Source: Leishmania donovani
Lineage: Eukaryota > Euglenozoa > Kinetoplastea > Trypanosomatida > Trypanosomatidae
DNA: 64,000 nt
Direction: 5' to 3'
Assembly (NCBI RefSeq): GCF_000227135.1
Contig: NC_018241.1
Coordinates: 1-64,000, forward strand
Made by a program: the position numbers and the translations under genes
Notes under the pieces: generated by a model
Told to the model about the DNA's origin: nothing
The model's input: only the letters and a program-made list of their open reading frames with translations
Databases searched by the model: none
In this document: one piece after another, positions 30,077-41,120 of the stretch
Numbering within the stretch: position 1 is the first letter of the stretch
How the letters are laid out: each line of letters opens with the position of its first letter

Positions 30077-31150
30077 ATGTCTGTGCCACCCCCGCCCCCG
30101 GCGGCGATACCGCTGCCTTCGTTAGCAACCGCGGTTCCGCTACCGCCCTCTTGCGTTGTGCCGCCTCCTCCATCCGCGTCAGCTGCCCCGCCCCCTCCAC
30201 CCATGGCCACCGTTCCTCTGCCGCCTGCGGAGGCCACGCCGCCGCCACCGTCCGCGCCGTTGATTCCGCCTCCACCAGCAAGCGTCATTCCTCTGCCACA
30301 GCCGCCAGGTATCAATGCAGCCGTATCGGCAGCACCACCACCACCCTCGGCGATCGCTGCGGCCCCGCTGCTTCCGGAAGCCTCACCCCCTCCTCCAACA
30401 AGTACGGTGGCCCCACCTCCACCCGTGCAGGCAGCACCAGCGTTGGCAGAGCCACCACCTGTGCAGCCCATCTCCGTTGAGGCATGGCGGACCCTAGAAG
30501 GCGCCACCCGCGAGCCGGTGCCGAACTTGGCGGCCACCCGCTACCTAGCGGTGGAGGAGCGGGTGCGAGATGAGGTGTGTCGGCTCTTTATCCTCTCCGA
30601 ATACGATGTTGGTACCCTCATGGTAAACATCGTCCAAAGCCTCCAGCACGTGGGGCGTCATGACGTGGGTCTGCTGCGGAACGATAACAGCACCGCCTTC
30701 ACCATCACCCAGTCTACCGCGCACGCGCGGCAGGGGGATACGCTGGTGGAGCAGCGGCGCCACGCTGTTGCCGATGCGATCGAGCGCATCAACCAGGCTG
30801 GCAGCGATGCCGAGCGCGCGTTTGCTGAGGTAGCGCAACGTGTGGCAGCAACTGCACCGCCGGCAGCACCAGCGAAGGATGCCCCCACCGCTGCAGCGCC
30901 AGCGTTCCGCAAGAGCGCCTACGAACTGCTGATGGAGCAAATCGCAGCCACTCGCCGCGGGCGCAGTCCGCAGAACCGTCGCATCGCCTCTCCGGAGGAG
31001 CGGCCGAAGCGCGCAGCGGGTGGGGCGGGGTGTGTCGAGTACCCCACCTCCTACAACGGTAGCTATCTGCTGCGGCGCTACGGGGGCACGTACGATCCGC
31101 AGCGCCAATACAGTCATTACCGCTACTACGGCTTTCCTCCATCGAAGTGA
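30077..31150 (+). CDS. Proline-rich hypothetical protein
   Basis: A 357-residue protein. Residues 1-130 are proline/alanine repeats of the type PPPPSA and PLPP, similar to profilin/SH3/WW-binding tracts of formins but without any FH2 domain. Residues about 135-265 are helical and acidic/basic mixed (VEERVRDEVCRLFILSEYDV, then VEQRRHAVADAIERINQAG), and the last 50 residues are Tyr/Arg-rich. I do not recognise the family. The opposite strand is also open and would read glycine-rich, a mirror effect of the CCN repeats. Confidence 0.72.
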   Translation: MSVPPPPPAAIPLPSLATAVPLPPSCVVPPPPSASAAPPPPPMATVPLPPAEATPPPPSAPLIPPPPASVIPLPQPPGINAAVSAAPPPPSAIAAAPLLPEASPPPPTSTVAPPPPVQAAPALAEPPPVQPISVEAWRTLEGATREPVPNLAATRYLAVEERVRDEVCRLFILSEYDVGTLMVNIVQSLQHVGRHDVGLLRNDNSTAFTITQSTAHARQGDTLVEQRRHAVADAIERINQAGSDAERAFAEVAQRVAATAPPAAPAKDAPTAAAPAFRKSAYELLMEQIAATRRGRSPQNRRIASPEERPKRAAGGAGCVEYPTSYNGSYLLRRYGGTYDPQRQYSHYRYYGFPPSK

Positions 31151-32036
31151 GGCGTTTCTTTTCTTTACGCAGCGTGGAGGCGTACCAGAGCACGACGCAC
31201 ACACGCGCGAAGACAGTCAGTGTGGCGCACCAACAGCGTGGTGGTGGAAAGGAGTGGGTGGTGCGCACCGCAAATCTCTAGAACTGCATAGATAGACCTC
31301 GCGTTCTCCTTGCTCCCCTCGCCCCCTCCTCCCTCCCCCACCGCACAAACATGCCTGTACGTGCTTGTGTGTGTCTGCCTCGGTGTGCATGGTTGTGCAG
31401 ACGCGCGGTGTGAAGCCGGATTAGAAGGAAGCGGCGATGTGTCAGAGATACAGCATGCATCGGGAGATGCAGATAGATTGTGACTCGCATAGCGCGCCTC
31501 TTGCTTAACGGGCCAGTGCGTTTGGTAGATGACACCTGCTGCGCGCTCAACACACCGGAAAAAAGCAGTTCTGTAGAAGAGCCATCCCCCGCAAGCCTCT
31601 ATTGGTGGGGCTCCATTGCCATGCGTTGTGTGCCCTCGACTCATCCTCGATGGGCTCCAGCAAGCTATGCCTTCCGACAGCCCGCATCCACACACACACA
31701 CACACACACACAGTGCTGCGGGAGCGCCGTTTCAAGCACGAGACGCCGCTCCCCAGCGCTTTCTCCTTTTCGTTCTGCTTCGAAAGGCGCTCTTGTCGGT
31801 GTTACTTGTGGAGCTGTCTGCCCAGAGCCCACTCTACCCCCTCACTTCGCTCCACGCCCTCTCTCGCTCGATCCTGGTAGTACGAGCACCTCATCAGTTG
31901 GACCCGCACACAAACACCCCACGTGGGCGAACGCACGCGCAGACGACCACACAGAGGCACGTCCACGGAGACATTGTCCCCACCTACACCTACGTACGTA
32001 GCAAGCGCTCGGATCTACCCTTGTGTCTCTTGCGGC
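31151..32036. other. Intergenic region
   Basis: About 890 bases without a supported gene. Contains a CA repeat at about 31690-31712. Pyrimidine-rich sequence 31740-31870 could direct splicing of the nucleoside hydrolase. Confidence 0.5.
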
Positions 32037-33095
32037 ATGCCTCACCGAAAGATCATTATCGACACGGACTGTGGCGGCGACGATGCCATTGGCATCATGA
32101 CCGCGCTGGCGGACCCCAATACCGACGTCATCGCCATGACGGCCGTCTGGGGCAACGTCAACGTGAATCAGGGAATGGAGAACATCGGCAAGCTCCTCGA
32201 CGTTTTCGAGCGCGACATCCCCTTCTACAAGGGTGCCGAGGCGCCGCTCGTGTCGGATCCCGAGACGGTGCAGTGGGGCGGCTTCGGCAAGGACGGCTTT
32301 GGCGATGCGGATTTTCCACCGTCCGCGCGGGTGCTGGAGCAATCCAAGACGCACGCCGCCCTCGCCATCACGGAGCTGCTGCGAGCTGCTAAGCCGGATG
32401 AGGATACTGTCTACCAGCTCGTCTGCCTGGGACCCCTCACCAACATTGCTCTGGCGATGCGACTTGATCCGGAAGTGTTCGACGTACTGGGCAGCGAGAC
32501 GGAACCGGCCATCACGATCATGGGTGGCGCGAGCGAGGCGAAAGGCAACTCAAACTTGACGTCGGAGTTCAACATGCACTGCGACCCTGAGGCAGCGTAC
32601 ATCGTCTTCAACCAACGCAATATGCGTCCCGTCCGCGTTGTTTCGTGGGAGGTGACGGTGGACTGCTCTATGACGTGGACGTTCTTCGACGAATGGATAG
32701 GCCGCCAGGAAAACGGGAAGAAGCAGCAAAACCGGTTTCAAGTTTTCATTGAGAAGGTGTTCCAGCGGCTGGAGACCTTCACCCGTCCGCTTCCCGACGG
32801 CACCAAGGCGAACACCGGGGACGCGGAGGCGACGCAAGACAACACATGCGTCATCCCTGATGCGGTGGCCATGGTCGCCGCTCTTTACCCCGAGAGCATT
32901 CTGGATCGCTTCATCACCTACTGCACCGTAGAGCTGCACGGACGTGAGACACGTGGTCAAACCTGCCTGGACTGGTACGGCACTAAGCAGTCGATGGCGA
33001 AGCGAGGGCGCTGGTGCAACTGCGAGTTGATCACCCGTGTCGATAACGCTCGCTTCTTGGAAGCGATGACTGGTATCCTGAAATACAAAGTTTAA
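32037..33095 (+). CDS. Nucleoside hydrolase, IUNH superfamily, atypical active site
   Basis: A 352-residue enzyme expected to split ribonucleosides into base and ribose for purine or pyrimidine salvage; these parasites cannot make purines. The Ca-binding signature is DTDCGGDD (residues 9-16). Further family marks are VWGNVNVNQ, GPLTNIALAMRLDP, IMGGA and EFNMHCDPEAA. The C-terminal Ca-ligand region reads CVIPDAVAM, with Asp275 in place but Pro274 where group I enzymes carry catalytic His and the IAG-type enzyme carries Trp. Substrate is therefore not predictable by eye. It differs clearly from the Leishmania nonspecific hydrolase (DCDPGIDDA type). ATG 32037 puts the motif nine residues from the start, as usual. 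Confidence 0.9.
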   Translation: MPHRKIIIDTDCGGDDAIGIMTALADPNTDVIAMTAVWGNVNVNQGMENIGKLLDVFERDIPFYKGAEAPLVSDPETVQWGGFGKDGFGDADFPPSARVLEQSKTHAALAITELLRAAKPDEDTVYQLVCLGPLTNIALAMRLDPEVFDVLGSETEPAITIMGGASEAKGNSNLTSEFNMHCDPEAAYIVFNQRNMRPVRVVSWEVTVDCSMTWTFFDEWIGRQENGKKQQNRFQVFIEKVFQRLETFTRPLPDGTKANTGDAEATQDNTCVIPDAVAMVAALYPESILDRFITYCTVELHGRETRGQTCLDWYGTKQSMAKRGRWCNCELITRVDNARFLEAMTGILKYKV

Positions 33096-35195
33096 TATGC
33101 GCCACCGTCGTGTTGATGACGGCACGGACGCCACGCTCTCGGTATCTTTTTCGTCTTCTGCTGTATGTGTACGCGTGGGTGTGCATGGCTGGTGAGGGTG
33201 AGGCCGGAAGCGAAGACAAGCACATCGTTTATTCACGTCTGTGTTGCAAAGCAGCCCTGCGATGCTCTTTCCGTCTCTCGTTCGCGTCGTGCGATGAGCC
33301 ACACTCTCTCTCCCGGGCGCCGCCTACCTCCCACCCCCCCCAAGCGGCCCTTCGCCGGTGCGCCAACTGGCTTTGCCCTTGTGACTGGCACATACCATCG
33401 CAGGAAGGAAAAGAGGAGCGACCTGCATGATCAAGAAAGTTTCTGGTGCAGGTCTGCGTGTGCTTCGTTTTCATTTTTCGTTCTTATCCACGTGAGAGCG
33501 CGCATATGGGCGCACATGTAAGTGTTGGGTGCACCTTATCTCCCCACCCGCTCATCCCACGCAGATAAGCGCGGACACGCATCCCCCTGCAAGCAAACAT
33601 GCAACTATATATGTACAAACACCAATATATACATATATATATATATATATGTATATGCCTACGCATATACATGCATGGAGCTGATGTGCACATTCGTTGA
33701 CGTAATGATGCAAGACGACTGCTGATGCCTTCGTCTTTTTTGGAGGAAGGATGTCATCACATCAAAGGCTCGCGTCTTTCGAACTTCTTCAACCCCTCCC
33801 CCCTCCTCTCCGCCCTCCTCCCACCCCCTTCCCAGATCTCTCTCTCTCTGTGTCTGCCTGCCCGCCAGCAAGCGTTGCCAGACGCAAAGAGGAACGTGCG
33901 CTTGTTCTGATGTGTCCTTGTCCCTTCAAGGAGCGTGGAAAGGTGTTCGCTAGAGTCCGCAGAGAGAAAGGTGACGATGTTGATCTCATGAGAGGAAAGG
34001 GGCGCGAGGCTCCGTTGTGCGGTCCCCACACGCACGCACGCACAACGCGCCGTCTTCTTTTTGGTCCATCTTTTTTGTTGTTGTGTAAGGGTGGTTGTCG
34101 TGCCCCGCTGTTGTTTCTCTTCGATCCAGTATATCTGTCGGTGGTGGCTGAATGTACTTATAGGACCGGCCGACTGGTTGTGAAGCTGCTGCCCCCCTCC
34201 CTCCCTCCCTCCCTTCTCTCATGCACTGTGGCTTTCAGAAATTCGTTATCGCCCCAACGCCGCCTCCCCCTTCCCGGTTTTGCTTCACACTGACTCTGCA
34301 GAGACGAGTATAACTTTGGCTAACCTTTAAGCAGCGGCGGAGGGGAAGAGCGGCCACAACGCGGCGTGCGTTGGAGGTGATGGCTGGGCGTGTAGAGGGC
34401 TGTGCCGTTAAAAAGAAGGCTGCGGTGATGTACTTGCTGTGTTGGTCCGTTCGATGGTTGTGTGTCTCTTGTTTTCTATGTTCGTCGTTGCCCAGCCCCG
34501 GGTCAGGTGTTGCTCACTACACGCGCAAAAGAAAATGATTGAATGACGCAATGCAAGCGTCGCACGCAGCTCCACAACACGCATCCCCCTCCCTCCCCGC
34601 CTATCCCCTAATCTACGTCCACATATGTGCGTCGACGCGTACACAGAGGAGGGGGGGGGGGCAGAGAGCCACTGATGTGAGGACCTGGCGTAGCAGTGGT
34701 GCCCACAGCTTGGGAGTGGGAGGGTAGGCGAGGAACGAGAGTAGCCGCTAACGGAGCGAAGTGGCAGTTTTTCGACAGCCCGTCAATAGTGCCGACTTCG
34801 CTTAATGCAGCGGCTGTCCCCTCCCGTTTGCATCCCTCGTCACGTCTCCCACAACACCTTCTCCTGCCCCTGCACGCATCGCCGGCCTTGCTGCCTCATG
34901 CTCATCTTCGCCATGATGGCCCGCCCACGCCCCATTTCTACCTTTCCACCCGGTTGGCAGGTGCGTAGGCGGGTATATCTACGCAGTTGTGTTTTTGTGC
35001 GTGTGTATGTGTCCGTGCGGCGTTGTGCGCACGCGCGTCTGCTCACCATTGGCCTAGAAGGGGCTACAACGCCTGTACCCAGATTCACAGCGACACGCGC
35101 GTACACATACAGACAGAGGGCACAGGCCCAGTCACAGAGAGAAGCGCTGGAGAAGTGAGGGCCGGCGGGTGAGGGGTCACCCGTCGTTGCTATTC
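33096..35195. other. Long intergenic region
   Basis: About 2.1 kb with no supported gene. Contains a TA run at about 33630-33651 within TATA-rich sequence, long C/T tracts at 33787-33860 and 34190-34220, and a G10 run near 34650. Frames such as 33751-34293 read through C/T-rich sequence and lack protein character. Confidence 0.6.
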
Positions 35196-36773
35196 ATGTC
35201 GAGCAGCGCCGTCCCTGCGTACGAGGAGAAGCAAAAGGTTTACGCTCTCCTCAACGGTACCTTCCATGCGGCGATTGTGCTGGAGGTAGCAGAAGACGCA
35301 ACAGAGGGCGGCTTTCTCTACTACGTTCGCTACGTGGAGCAGGACAGCAGGCTGGATCAATGGCTGCAGGCGAGCGACATCAAGGAACGTCACCAGGGCC
35401 GCGCACAACATGGAAGCAGCAGCACCCATCAGCAGTACACCCCGAGCGGTATCAAGACGCGGCGGCAGAGCCACGTGACAGAGCAGCAGAATGCAGAGAC
35501 GGCAGTGCTGACGGGCGAAGGGGTTGGTATGTCCACAGAGGTTTCGGCAAACGCGAAAGGCGGCGGCGCCGCCTCGCACTTGGTAAAAGTGTCGAAGACG
35601 CGTGCGCGACGCGATAGCGCGTTTTTCTCACGCACCAAGAACATCTACTCGATCTGCATGGGGCCGCACGAGGTGGAGACGTGGTACTTCAGCCCGTACC
35701 ACCTCGCCCGCCCAGAGGTGCAGCAGCGACTGCAGGCAGCGTCTCAGTGTGTAACGGGGAGCACCGAGCTGCAGTTGGTTCAATCCACCACGCCGTCAGG
35801 CGGCACTAGTGGTGTGAGCAGTGGTATCGCCGGCGTTGGTGGGGGCGCTGGTGGCAGCGGGAGTGTGAGCGTAGGGGGGGGTGGGTCAGGCAGAGGGAAT
35901 GGTGCCGGTACGCGGCAGTGGCCAATCGCTACGCGCTCCTTCTCTCTCCACATATGCCCCTACTGCCTGCGGCCGTTCCTTGACAACGCAGCGGTAGTGC
36001 GGCATCTCCAGCAAGACTGCCTGCGCCATCCCCCTGGCAACGAGATCTACCGCGACCCAGTGCGGCGCCTCGTCGTGTTGGAGCTGGACGGCTCGCTGGA
36101 GCCGACCTTCTGTGAGCACCTTGCTCTTCTCTCGAAGCTCTTTCTTGAGCACAAGGCTCTGGACCACGACATGACGCCCTTCCTGTTCTACGTACTGTGC
36201 TCCATGGAGACGCACGGCCTGCAAGTGTTGGGGTACTTCAGCAAGGAGAAGCAAACCCCCGAGCCGTACAACCTGTCATGCATCTTGGTGCTACCGCAGT
36301 ATCAGAGCCGCGGCATTGGTCGATTCTTGATCGAGCTCAGCTACGAGCTCTCGCGCCGTGAGGGCAAGGTCGGCACGCCGGAGAAGCCCCTCAGCGACTT
36401 GGGTGAGAAACTGTACCTAAGCTACTGGGCCGACTCCGTCACCATGGCCATTGCCCGGGCTATGGAGGAAGGCCACTGCGTCTCTGTGGATTACCTGGTG
36501 CAGGCAACGGCGATGATTCAGGCAGATGTGATACGAGCCTTACAGCACCAGAAGCTTCTGAACGGGCATCAGCTGACCATCTCCGAGGACATTGTCGAAC
36601 GGTGCTACACGAAGCGCCTCACCAAGGAACGGGACATCACGAGCTACACCTTCTACACGCACTTGCTCAGCTGGGCCCCCGGCTTCTACGAAGAGTTCCG
36701 TGGCGTGCCGCCAGCGCCAGCGTTTGTGCCTTGGCGCGACCCAAGAGCGCCCCACTCGCGAACCGGCGGTTGA
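35196..36773 (+). CDS. MYST-family histone acetyltransferase
   Basis: A 525-residue nuclear lysine acetyltransferase. An N-terminal chromo-barrel is at about 8-60 (GTFHAAIVLEV, YYVRYVEQDSRLDQWL). A glycine/serine-rich linker occurs around 205-240. The MYST zinc finger has the C2HC ligands CPYC and RHLQQDC. In the catalytic domain the acetyl-CoA loop QSRGIGR is at 370-376, the active-site cysteine is C362 (YNLSC), the general base is E396 (GTPEKPLSDLG), and the autoacetylated lysine region LSKLFLEHKALD is kept. All catalytic residues match Esa1/Tip60. Kinetoplastids have several MYST paralogues acetylating histone H4; which one this is cannot be told by eye. Confidence 0.93.
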   Translation: MSSSAVPAYEEKQKVYALLNGTFHAAIVLEVAEDATEGGFLYYVRYVEQDSRLDQWLQASDIKERHQGRAQHGSSSTHQQYTPSGIKTRRQSHVTEQQNAETAVLTGEGVGMSTEVSANAKGGGAASHLVKVSKTRARRDSAFFSRTKNIYSICMGPHEVETWYFSPYHLARPEVQQRLQAASQCVTGSTELQLVQSTTPSGGTSGVSSGIAGVGGGAGGSGSVSVGGGGSGRGNGAGTRQWPIATRSFSLHICPYCLRPFLDNAAVVRHLQQDCLRHPPGNEIYRDPVRRLVVLELDGSLEPTFCEHLALLSKLFLEHKALDHDMTPFLFYVLCSMETHGLQVLGYFSKEKQTPEPYNLSCILVLPQYQSRGIGRFLIELSYELSRREGKVGTPEKPLSDLGEKLYLSYWADSVTMAIARAMEEGHCVSVDYLVQATAMIQADVIRALQHQKLLNGHQLTISEDIVERCYTKRLTKERDITSYTFYTHLLSWAPGFYEEFRGVPPAPAFVPWRDPRAPHSRTGG

Positions 36774-37775
36774 CGAGGGCGCGCGAGGTGCGCGCAAGGA
36801 AGCAACCCTGCAACGTTTTCCTCTGAACCATCATCCTCCCCCTCCTTTCCCACTCCTCCTTTCTGGCTGCCACACTCTCCATGGAGCGGCTCTGAGGAAG
36901 AAGTGGGGTGGTGAAGGCCGAGGTTGGAATTACGATGACACCGCCTGTCCGCTAGAGGGAGAGATGAATGACCGCGATGACGACAAATCGAAGGAGTCCG
37001 CGCGCATGTTAGCCTCTCCGGCCGCAGCGGTGTGCCATGGAGCCAATCCGTGAAGGAGCCTAGCGAGAAGCTAACGCGACACGTGCGCGTCACATCTCTC
37101 CCTTCAGCCGCGTATCACGTTGGCCACTAGTCTGCCCCTGCACCATTCCTCGTGGTAAGAAGCGAATGAGCAAGATGTCTCTCCATGCAGCGCATGTGCG
37201 CGCGGATGATGAAAGACCAAAACGAAAAACAGCGATGTAGGCAGATGTGCTGCGACTGATGCAGAGCTGAGCATGCACATGTGTAACGTGGAGGCGGTGG
37301 GCGTGCTCCCGCCGCACAGATGCACCTCGTGCCCTCCTCCTCCTCCCTCCTTTCTTTGTCAATCCCCTCTCCTCTCGAGTCTCTCGAGCGCGCTGCACTG
37401 ACCATGCAGTTCTGCCGCCTCTTGTTGCAGGGCAACTCATAAAAGCTTGTGCGCCTCTTCGTCTCGTCTCTCCCCCACATGCACCATCTACTCGCTTGCA
37501 CATCTTTCCTGTCCTCTGCACTCCTCGAACATCGCGCACATCGCACGGCTCGGTCATGTTTCCTCGGAGTCCTCGTAGCAGCTGTGCAGCACGTGACATC
37601 AGCTCCGTCTCTACGTCAGTGGATTCACCGCCATAGTAGGTACAGCAGTGCACCAAACACGACGCATCGCCGTCTTGTCTGTGCTTCTTACACTTTCGTG
37701 CGCATTTCCCTCCCCCTCAGCACTCCGCCTCCTTCCCCTTACTCATCACACACGCACGCATCTGTCAACTTCACA
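36774..37775. other. Intergenic region
   Basis: About 1 kb with no supported gene. Pyrimidine-rich stretch 37700-37740 (CCCTCCCCCTCAG-like) is a good acceptor candidate for bL12m. Confidence 0.5.
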
Positions 37776-38321
37776 ATGCGCAGGGCACTCATTGCAAGCG
37801 GCCTCATGAGCCGGTGCACGCTGGCGCACCGCTACTGCTCCACCAAGCCTGCAGGCGACAACGCGAAGATCGACGACTTGGCCACCGCCTACTCTCAGCT
37901 AACGCTGAGGGAAGTGTCTGACCTGCAGCGCCTCATATTCAAGAAGCTAGGTCACAGCGACGAATTCTACGAGAAGGCGCTGCTGCGCGGTCTAGGCGGT
38001 GGCGGTGGCGCGGTTATGATGGCTCCAGCTGCGGCGGCGGCGGTGGCACCGGCAGCCGATGCCCCGGCCGCAGACGCGCTCAAGACGGAGAAGAAGAAGG
38101 TTGAGAAGCTCACGTACGACGTTAAGCTCGAAAAGTTTGCGCCAGAGATCAAAATCAAGCTCATCAAGGAGCTGCGCACAGTGACCAACCTCAGCATCGC
38201 CGATGCCAAGAAGGCAGTGGAGAAGTGCCCCGGTCTTGTGGCCACCAACATGAGCAAGGACGACGCGGAGAAGCTCAAGGGGCTTTATGAAAAGCTCGGG
38301 GCCAAGGTGGAGCTCCTCTAA
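37776..38321 (+). CDS. bL12m: Mitochondrial ribosomal protein bL12m
   Basis: A 181-residue L7/L12 stalk protein. A short mitochondrial presequence (MRRALIASGLMSRCTLAHRY) precedes the N-terminal dimerisation helices (LATAYSQLTLREVSDLQRL). The Ala/Pro-rich hinge is typical, and the C-terminal factor-binding domain is clear: EIKIKLIKELRTVTNLS, IADAKKAVEKCPG, then AEKLKGLYEKLGAKVEL. It recruits translation GTPases to the mitoribosome. The upstream open frame is not used, as it lacks the presequence character. Confidence 0.94.
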   Translation: MRRALIASGLMSRCTLAHRYCSTKPAGDNAKIDDLATAYSQLTLREVSDLQRLIFKKLGHSDEFYEKALLRGLGGGGGAVMMAPAAAAAVAPAADAPAADALKTEKKKVEKLTYDVKLEKFAPEIKIKLIKELRTVTNLSIADAKKAVEKCPGLVATNMSKDDAEKLKGLYEKLGAKVELL

Positions 38322-39120
38322 GCACTGGAACACCACAGCGGCTGCGGCATGGAATGCCTGGCGTCTGCACTCATTGAGTGGGCGTGCGTGTGTGTATGTG
38401 TGTGTGTGTGTTTGGGCTTAAGGGAAAAATATATGGATGTGTGTGTTCGAGGTATTCGGGCAACTATCGTTGGCGTTGCTCGCTCTGCGTGCGTGTGTGT
38501 CCTCCTGGGAATGTCTGTCTTGCATGTGCATCTGTCGGTATGGATTCCGTTGATGAGCGTCTCACATACTTTCTCTGTTGTAGTGTTGTGTTGCTCATTC
38601 TGTGGGTAGGTGTGTCTTCTCTGAGCTTCTTTTCATCGCCTCCTCTTCGCTGTGAGAGAGTTAGCCGCAGCCAGTAGGGATCAACTTCGTCGCAGCGTCC
38701 ACTTGTTAGCGTCGCTCCCCCCTCTACGTCCGCCACGCGTCTCCTGCGCTTTTCAATCGAGTAGTCCCAGTGCGGAAAAGGACTGTGTGGAGAGGCGGGC
38801 GGATGTCGCGTACGCGGACCAGGAGAGAGCGGCACGGCACCGCCTCCTGCCCTCTGCCAGTTCTTTCGTCCTCATCAGGTTTCAGAAACGAAGAAAAACG
38901 CGCACCGACGTCTCTGCCCCACCACCCCACCCCCTCTTTCCTCGCCCTCTCTCTTTACGTGCCTCCCACGCGCAGCAGACTCGCTCATGCAGCGGAAGTG
39001 CCCGTGGACAGAGAGCCACACAACGGCTTTCATCTTCGCACCTCTCACACATACGGAGAGCTGAACTACAGCGCTGGCCCACACGGAGAGAGAGACTAGC
39101 AAGCACACGCGTTTGCAGGC
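38322..39120. other. Intergenic region
   Basis: About 800 bases without a supported gene. Short GT repeat at about 38387-38410. TCTCTCTTT near 38948 and CGCAG sites before 39121 could be splice signals. Confidence 0.5.
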
Positions 39121-40203
39121 ATGGCCTACTACACAGCGGAGGAGATCACTGATCGTCGCATCAACGAGGATGACGGCGCCATCGAGTACGCCGTAAAGTG
39201 GGAGGGGTTTGCTGGCGAAATCACGTGGGAGAAGCGCCACCAGTTAACAGAGAACTGCGCGGAGACGGTTCAGGCAGTGGACCAGCGGTGCATGGACGCC
39301 ACTGATGAGGAACTCGAACGTTGGCGTGACGGCAAGTGGAAGCGTGGCGCGAAACGAGCGCACGATTCACCACCGCTAGTAAGCACCGCAACGGAGCGGC
39401 GAAAACGCAGTCGATCTGTCTCTCCGGCTGCAGTGGAGGACCTGGAGCAGGTGGAAGTACTAAATGGGCTTCTCCTTCGTCCTCCACGAGGCGACAGTCA
39501 CAACGACGATGCGTGCGGTGCCCAGCACGCCGAGGAGGAGGGGACGATCCTGATGCTGGGCGAGGTGGTCTTGGCGGAGGAGGCGTCGGCCATCTTGAAC
39601 GGCACCGGCGGCTACCGGAAGAAGCGTAAGACCGCAACCGTCAGCACCGCCGTCGCCCTTCACACCGCCCCGGCTCTAGACATCGAGAAGCGCTGGCGTG
39701 ACATGCACGGACAGAGCCTCCTCCACAGCATCGAAGTCGCGCGGTCGGTCACTCCTTTTCACCCGCACTTTCGCCTCCACGGGTGCGACCCGGCAACGCG
39801 GTGCGCGATGGCGCTGGAGGTGGAGCGGTCCTCACACCTGCGCATCATCAGCATCGCGCCTCCGCTCATGACGCATAGCGGCGCAGTGTTTGGGCTGCCC
39901 GTGGCGCTAGGCCCTCTTGTGGGGGAGAAGGATGTGGAGCAGCTACGACAGAGCGTGCAGCTCGAGTCTCCGCTCTTCGGTAGTGCTGCTCAAGAGCTTG
40001 TGAAGCCTCATGTGGAGCAGATGGTTGTGCGGTACATCATTCCCGAGGTGACGCCTGCCACCGTTGACGGCCCCGCCACTCCCACCACTGAGTTGTTCCC
40101 TGCTCACGGTCGCATCGCCTCAATGCCACTCTCGGTCTTCCGGGTGGTGTTTCCACAGCTGCTCATCGACTACCTGCTCACGAACTCCGTCGTTCTGCGT
40201 TGA
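39121..40203 (+). CDS. Chromodomain protein
   Basis: A 360-residue probable chromatin reader. The N-terminal chromodomain fills residues about 3-50: YTAEEITDRR, YAVKWEGFAGEITWEKRHQL. The aromatic cage positions (Y4, W24, W36) look present, so methyl-lysine binding is plausible. A basic Ser/Arg-rich linker (RRKRSRSVS) that could be a nuclear signal follows. The C-terminal 80 residues are hydrophobic and may form a second, dimerising module, but I cannot identify a chromoshadow domain. The ATG lies directly after a TTTGCAGGC acceptor-like site (39113-39120). Confidence 0.87.
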   Translation: MAYYTAEEITDRRINEDDGAIEYAVKWEGFAGEITWEKRHQLTENCAETVQAVDQRCMDATDEELERWRDGKWKRGAKRAHDSPPLVSTATERRKRSRSVSPAAVEDLEQVEVLNGLLLRPPRGDSHNDDACGAQHAEEEGTILMLGEVVLAEEASAILNGTGGYRKKRKTATVSTAVALHTAPALDIEKRWRDMHGQSLLHSIEVARSVTPFHPHFRLHGCDPATRCAMALEVERSSHLRIISIAPPLMTHSGAVFGLPVALGPLVGEKDVEQLRQSVQLESPLFGSAAQELVKPHVEQMVVRYIIPEVTPATVDGPATPTTELFPAHGRIASMPLSVFRVVFPQLLIDYLLTNSVVLR

Positions 40204-40710
40204 TAGATTTGGGCCAGGTGAGGGAGTAACTGCCTGCTCACTCGCACTCTTTCACCTCCTGCACTGCACCGTGGCATGTGCGTGAAGCTGCTACATTATG
40301 GATGTATATGGGCGCGTGTGTTCGTCTTGCTCTGCCACGTTCGCTTCTCCACCGCTCTGTGGCCAGCGCTCGTGCGTTATCTGCTCCACCACCGATGACC
40401 ACTTCGAGTCTGCGTGTGGTCTTTAGTCGGGTCCTGTGGAACGCAAAGCAGAGAAAGCGGCACGAGAAGAGCGTCGGGACCACGACTTTCCGTGAATCCC
40501 ATCCACACATGAGAGTTCCAAAATCATCTGTGCGGCAGCCTCCTGTGGATCCTGCCTTGCACAACACTCGTGCCAATGTGCACAGGAGCCACTCTCCGCC
40601 CCGCTCTTCTTCTCACAGGTGGGCATCGCGCACTGCTCCTCCCCCGGCCCCCCCCCCTCTCTCGCTGTGAAGATCTTCGGCACGAGCGCCTCTTTTTCTT
40701 CGGCTTCAGA
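40204..40710. other. Intergenic spacer
   Basis: No gene seen; pyrimidine-rich near 40640-40700, which may be the old leader of the decayed frame that follows. Confidence 0.4.
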
Positions 40711-41120
40711 ATGCCCGCGGACGGCGAGCAGTCGCAGCAGGCTCAGGCGCCAGCCTGAAGCCGCGCAGCACCATCGACTAGTACGAGCGCCACTCGAGAG
40801 ACATCCAACGTCTTATCGACAACGCGGCGATGCCCCGGTCGAATGGGAAAGAGCGTCGGCTCGAAGCAGCGCTGATCACGTATTCATGCACCCCTTCTTG
40901 GACGACAGAGGCGTCGGTCTACCTCGCTGGCCACGTAGAGCTGACGCTGAGTCCGTAGATGAAGAATCCAATGGAACCTGCGAACTCCATGGGGAAGCAC
41001 CACGCTCGAGTGCAGCGAAGGAGCAGTGCTGTGAGTGCCTCACCGCTGAGCGCGCACACCGCAGCACGTCACCGCTTCCAGCTCGATTCGACCACTTCCT
41101 CTTTCACCACACCTCTGTTT
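40711..41120 (+). pseudogene. Possible decayed gene remnant
   Basis: An ATG at 40711 begins a polar, Gln-rich frame that stops at 40756-40758. A neighbouring frame then reads protein-like sequence with helix character (YERHSRDIQRLIDNAAM, then GKERRLEAALITY), interrupted by TAG at 40779-40781 and another stop near 40957. This looks like a gene broken by at least one frameshift and two stops, but similarity to any family is not recognised and chance cannot be excluded. Confidence 0.3.

Noticed and set aside
29983..30537. Glycine-rich - strand ORF
   Set aside because: Exact antisense of the proline-rich coding repeat; CCN codons read as GGN on the other strand.
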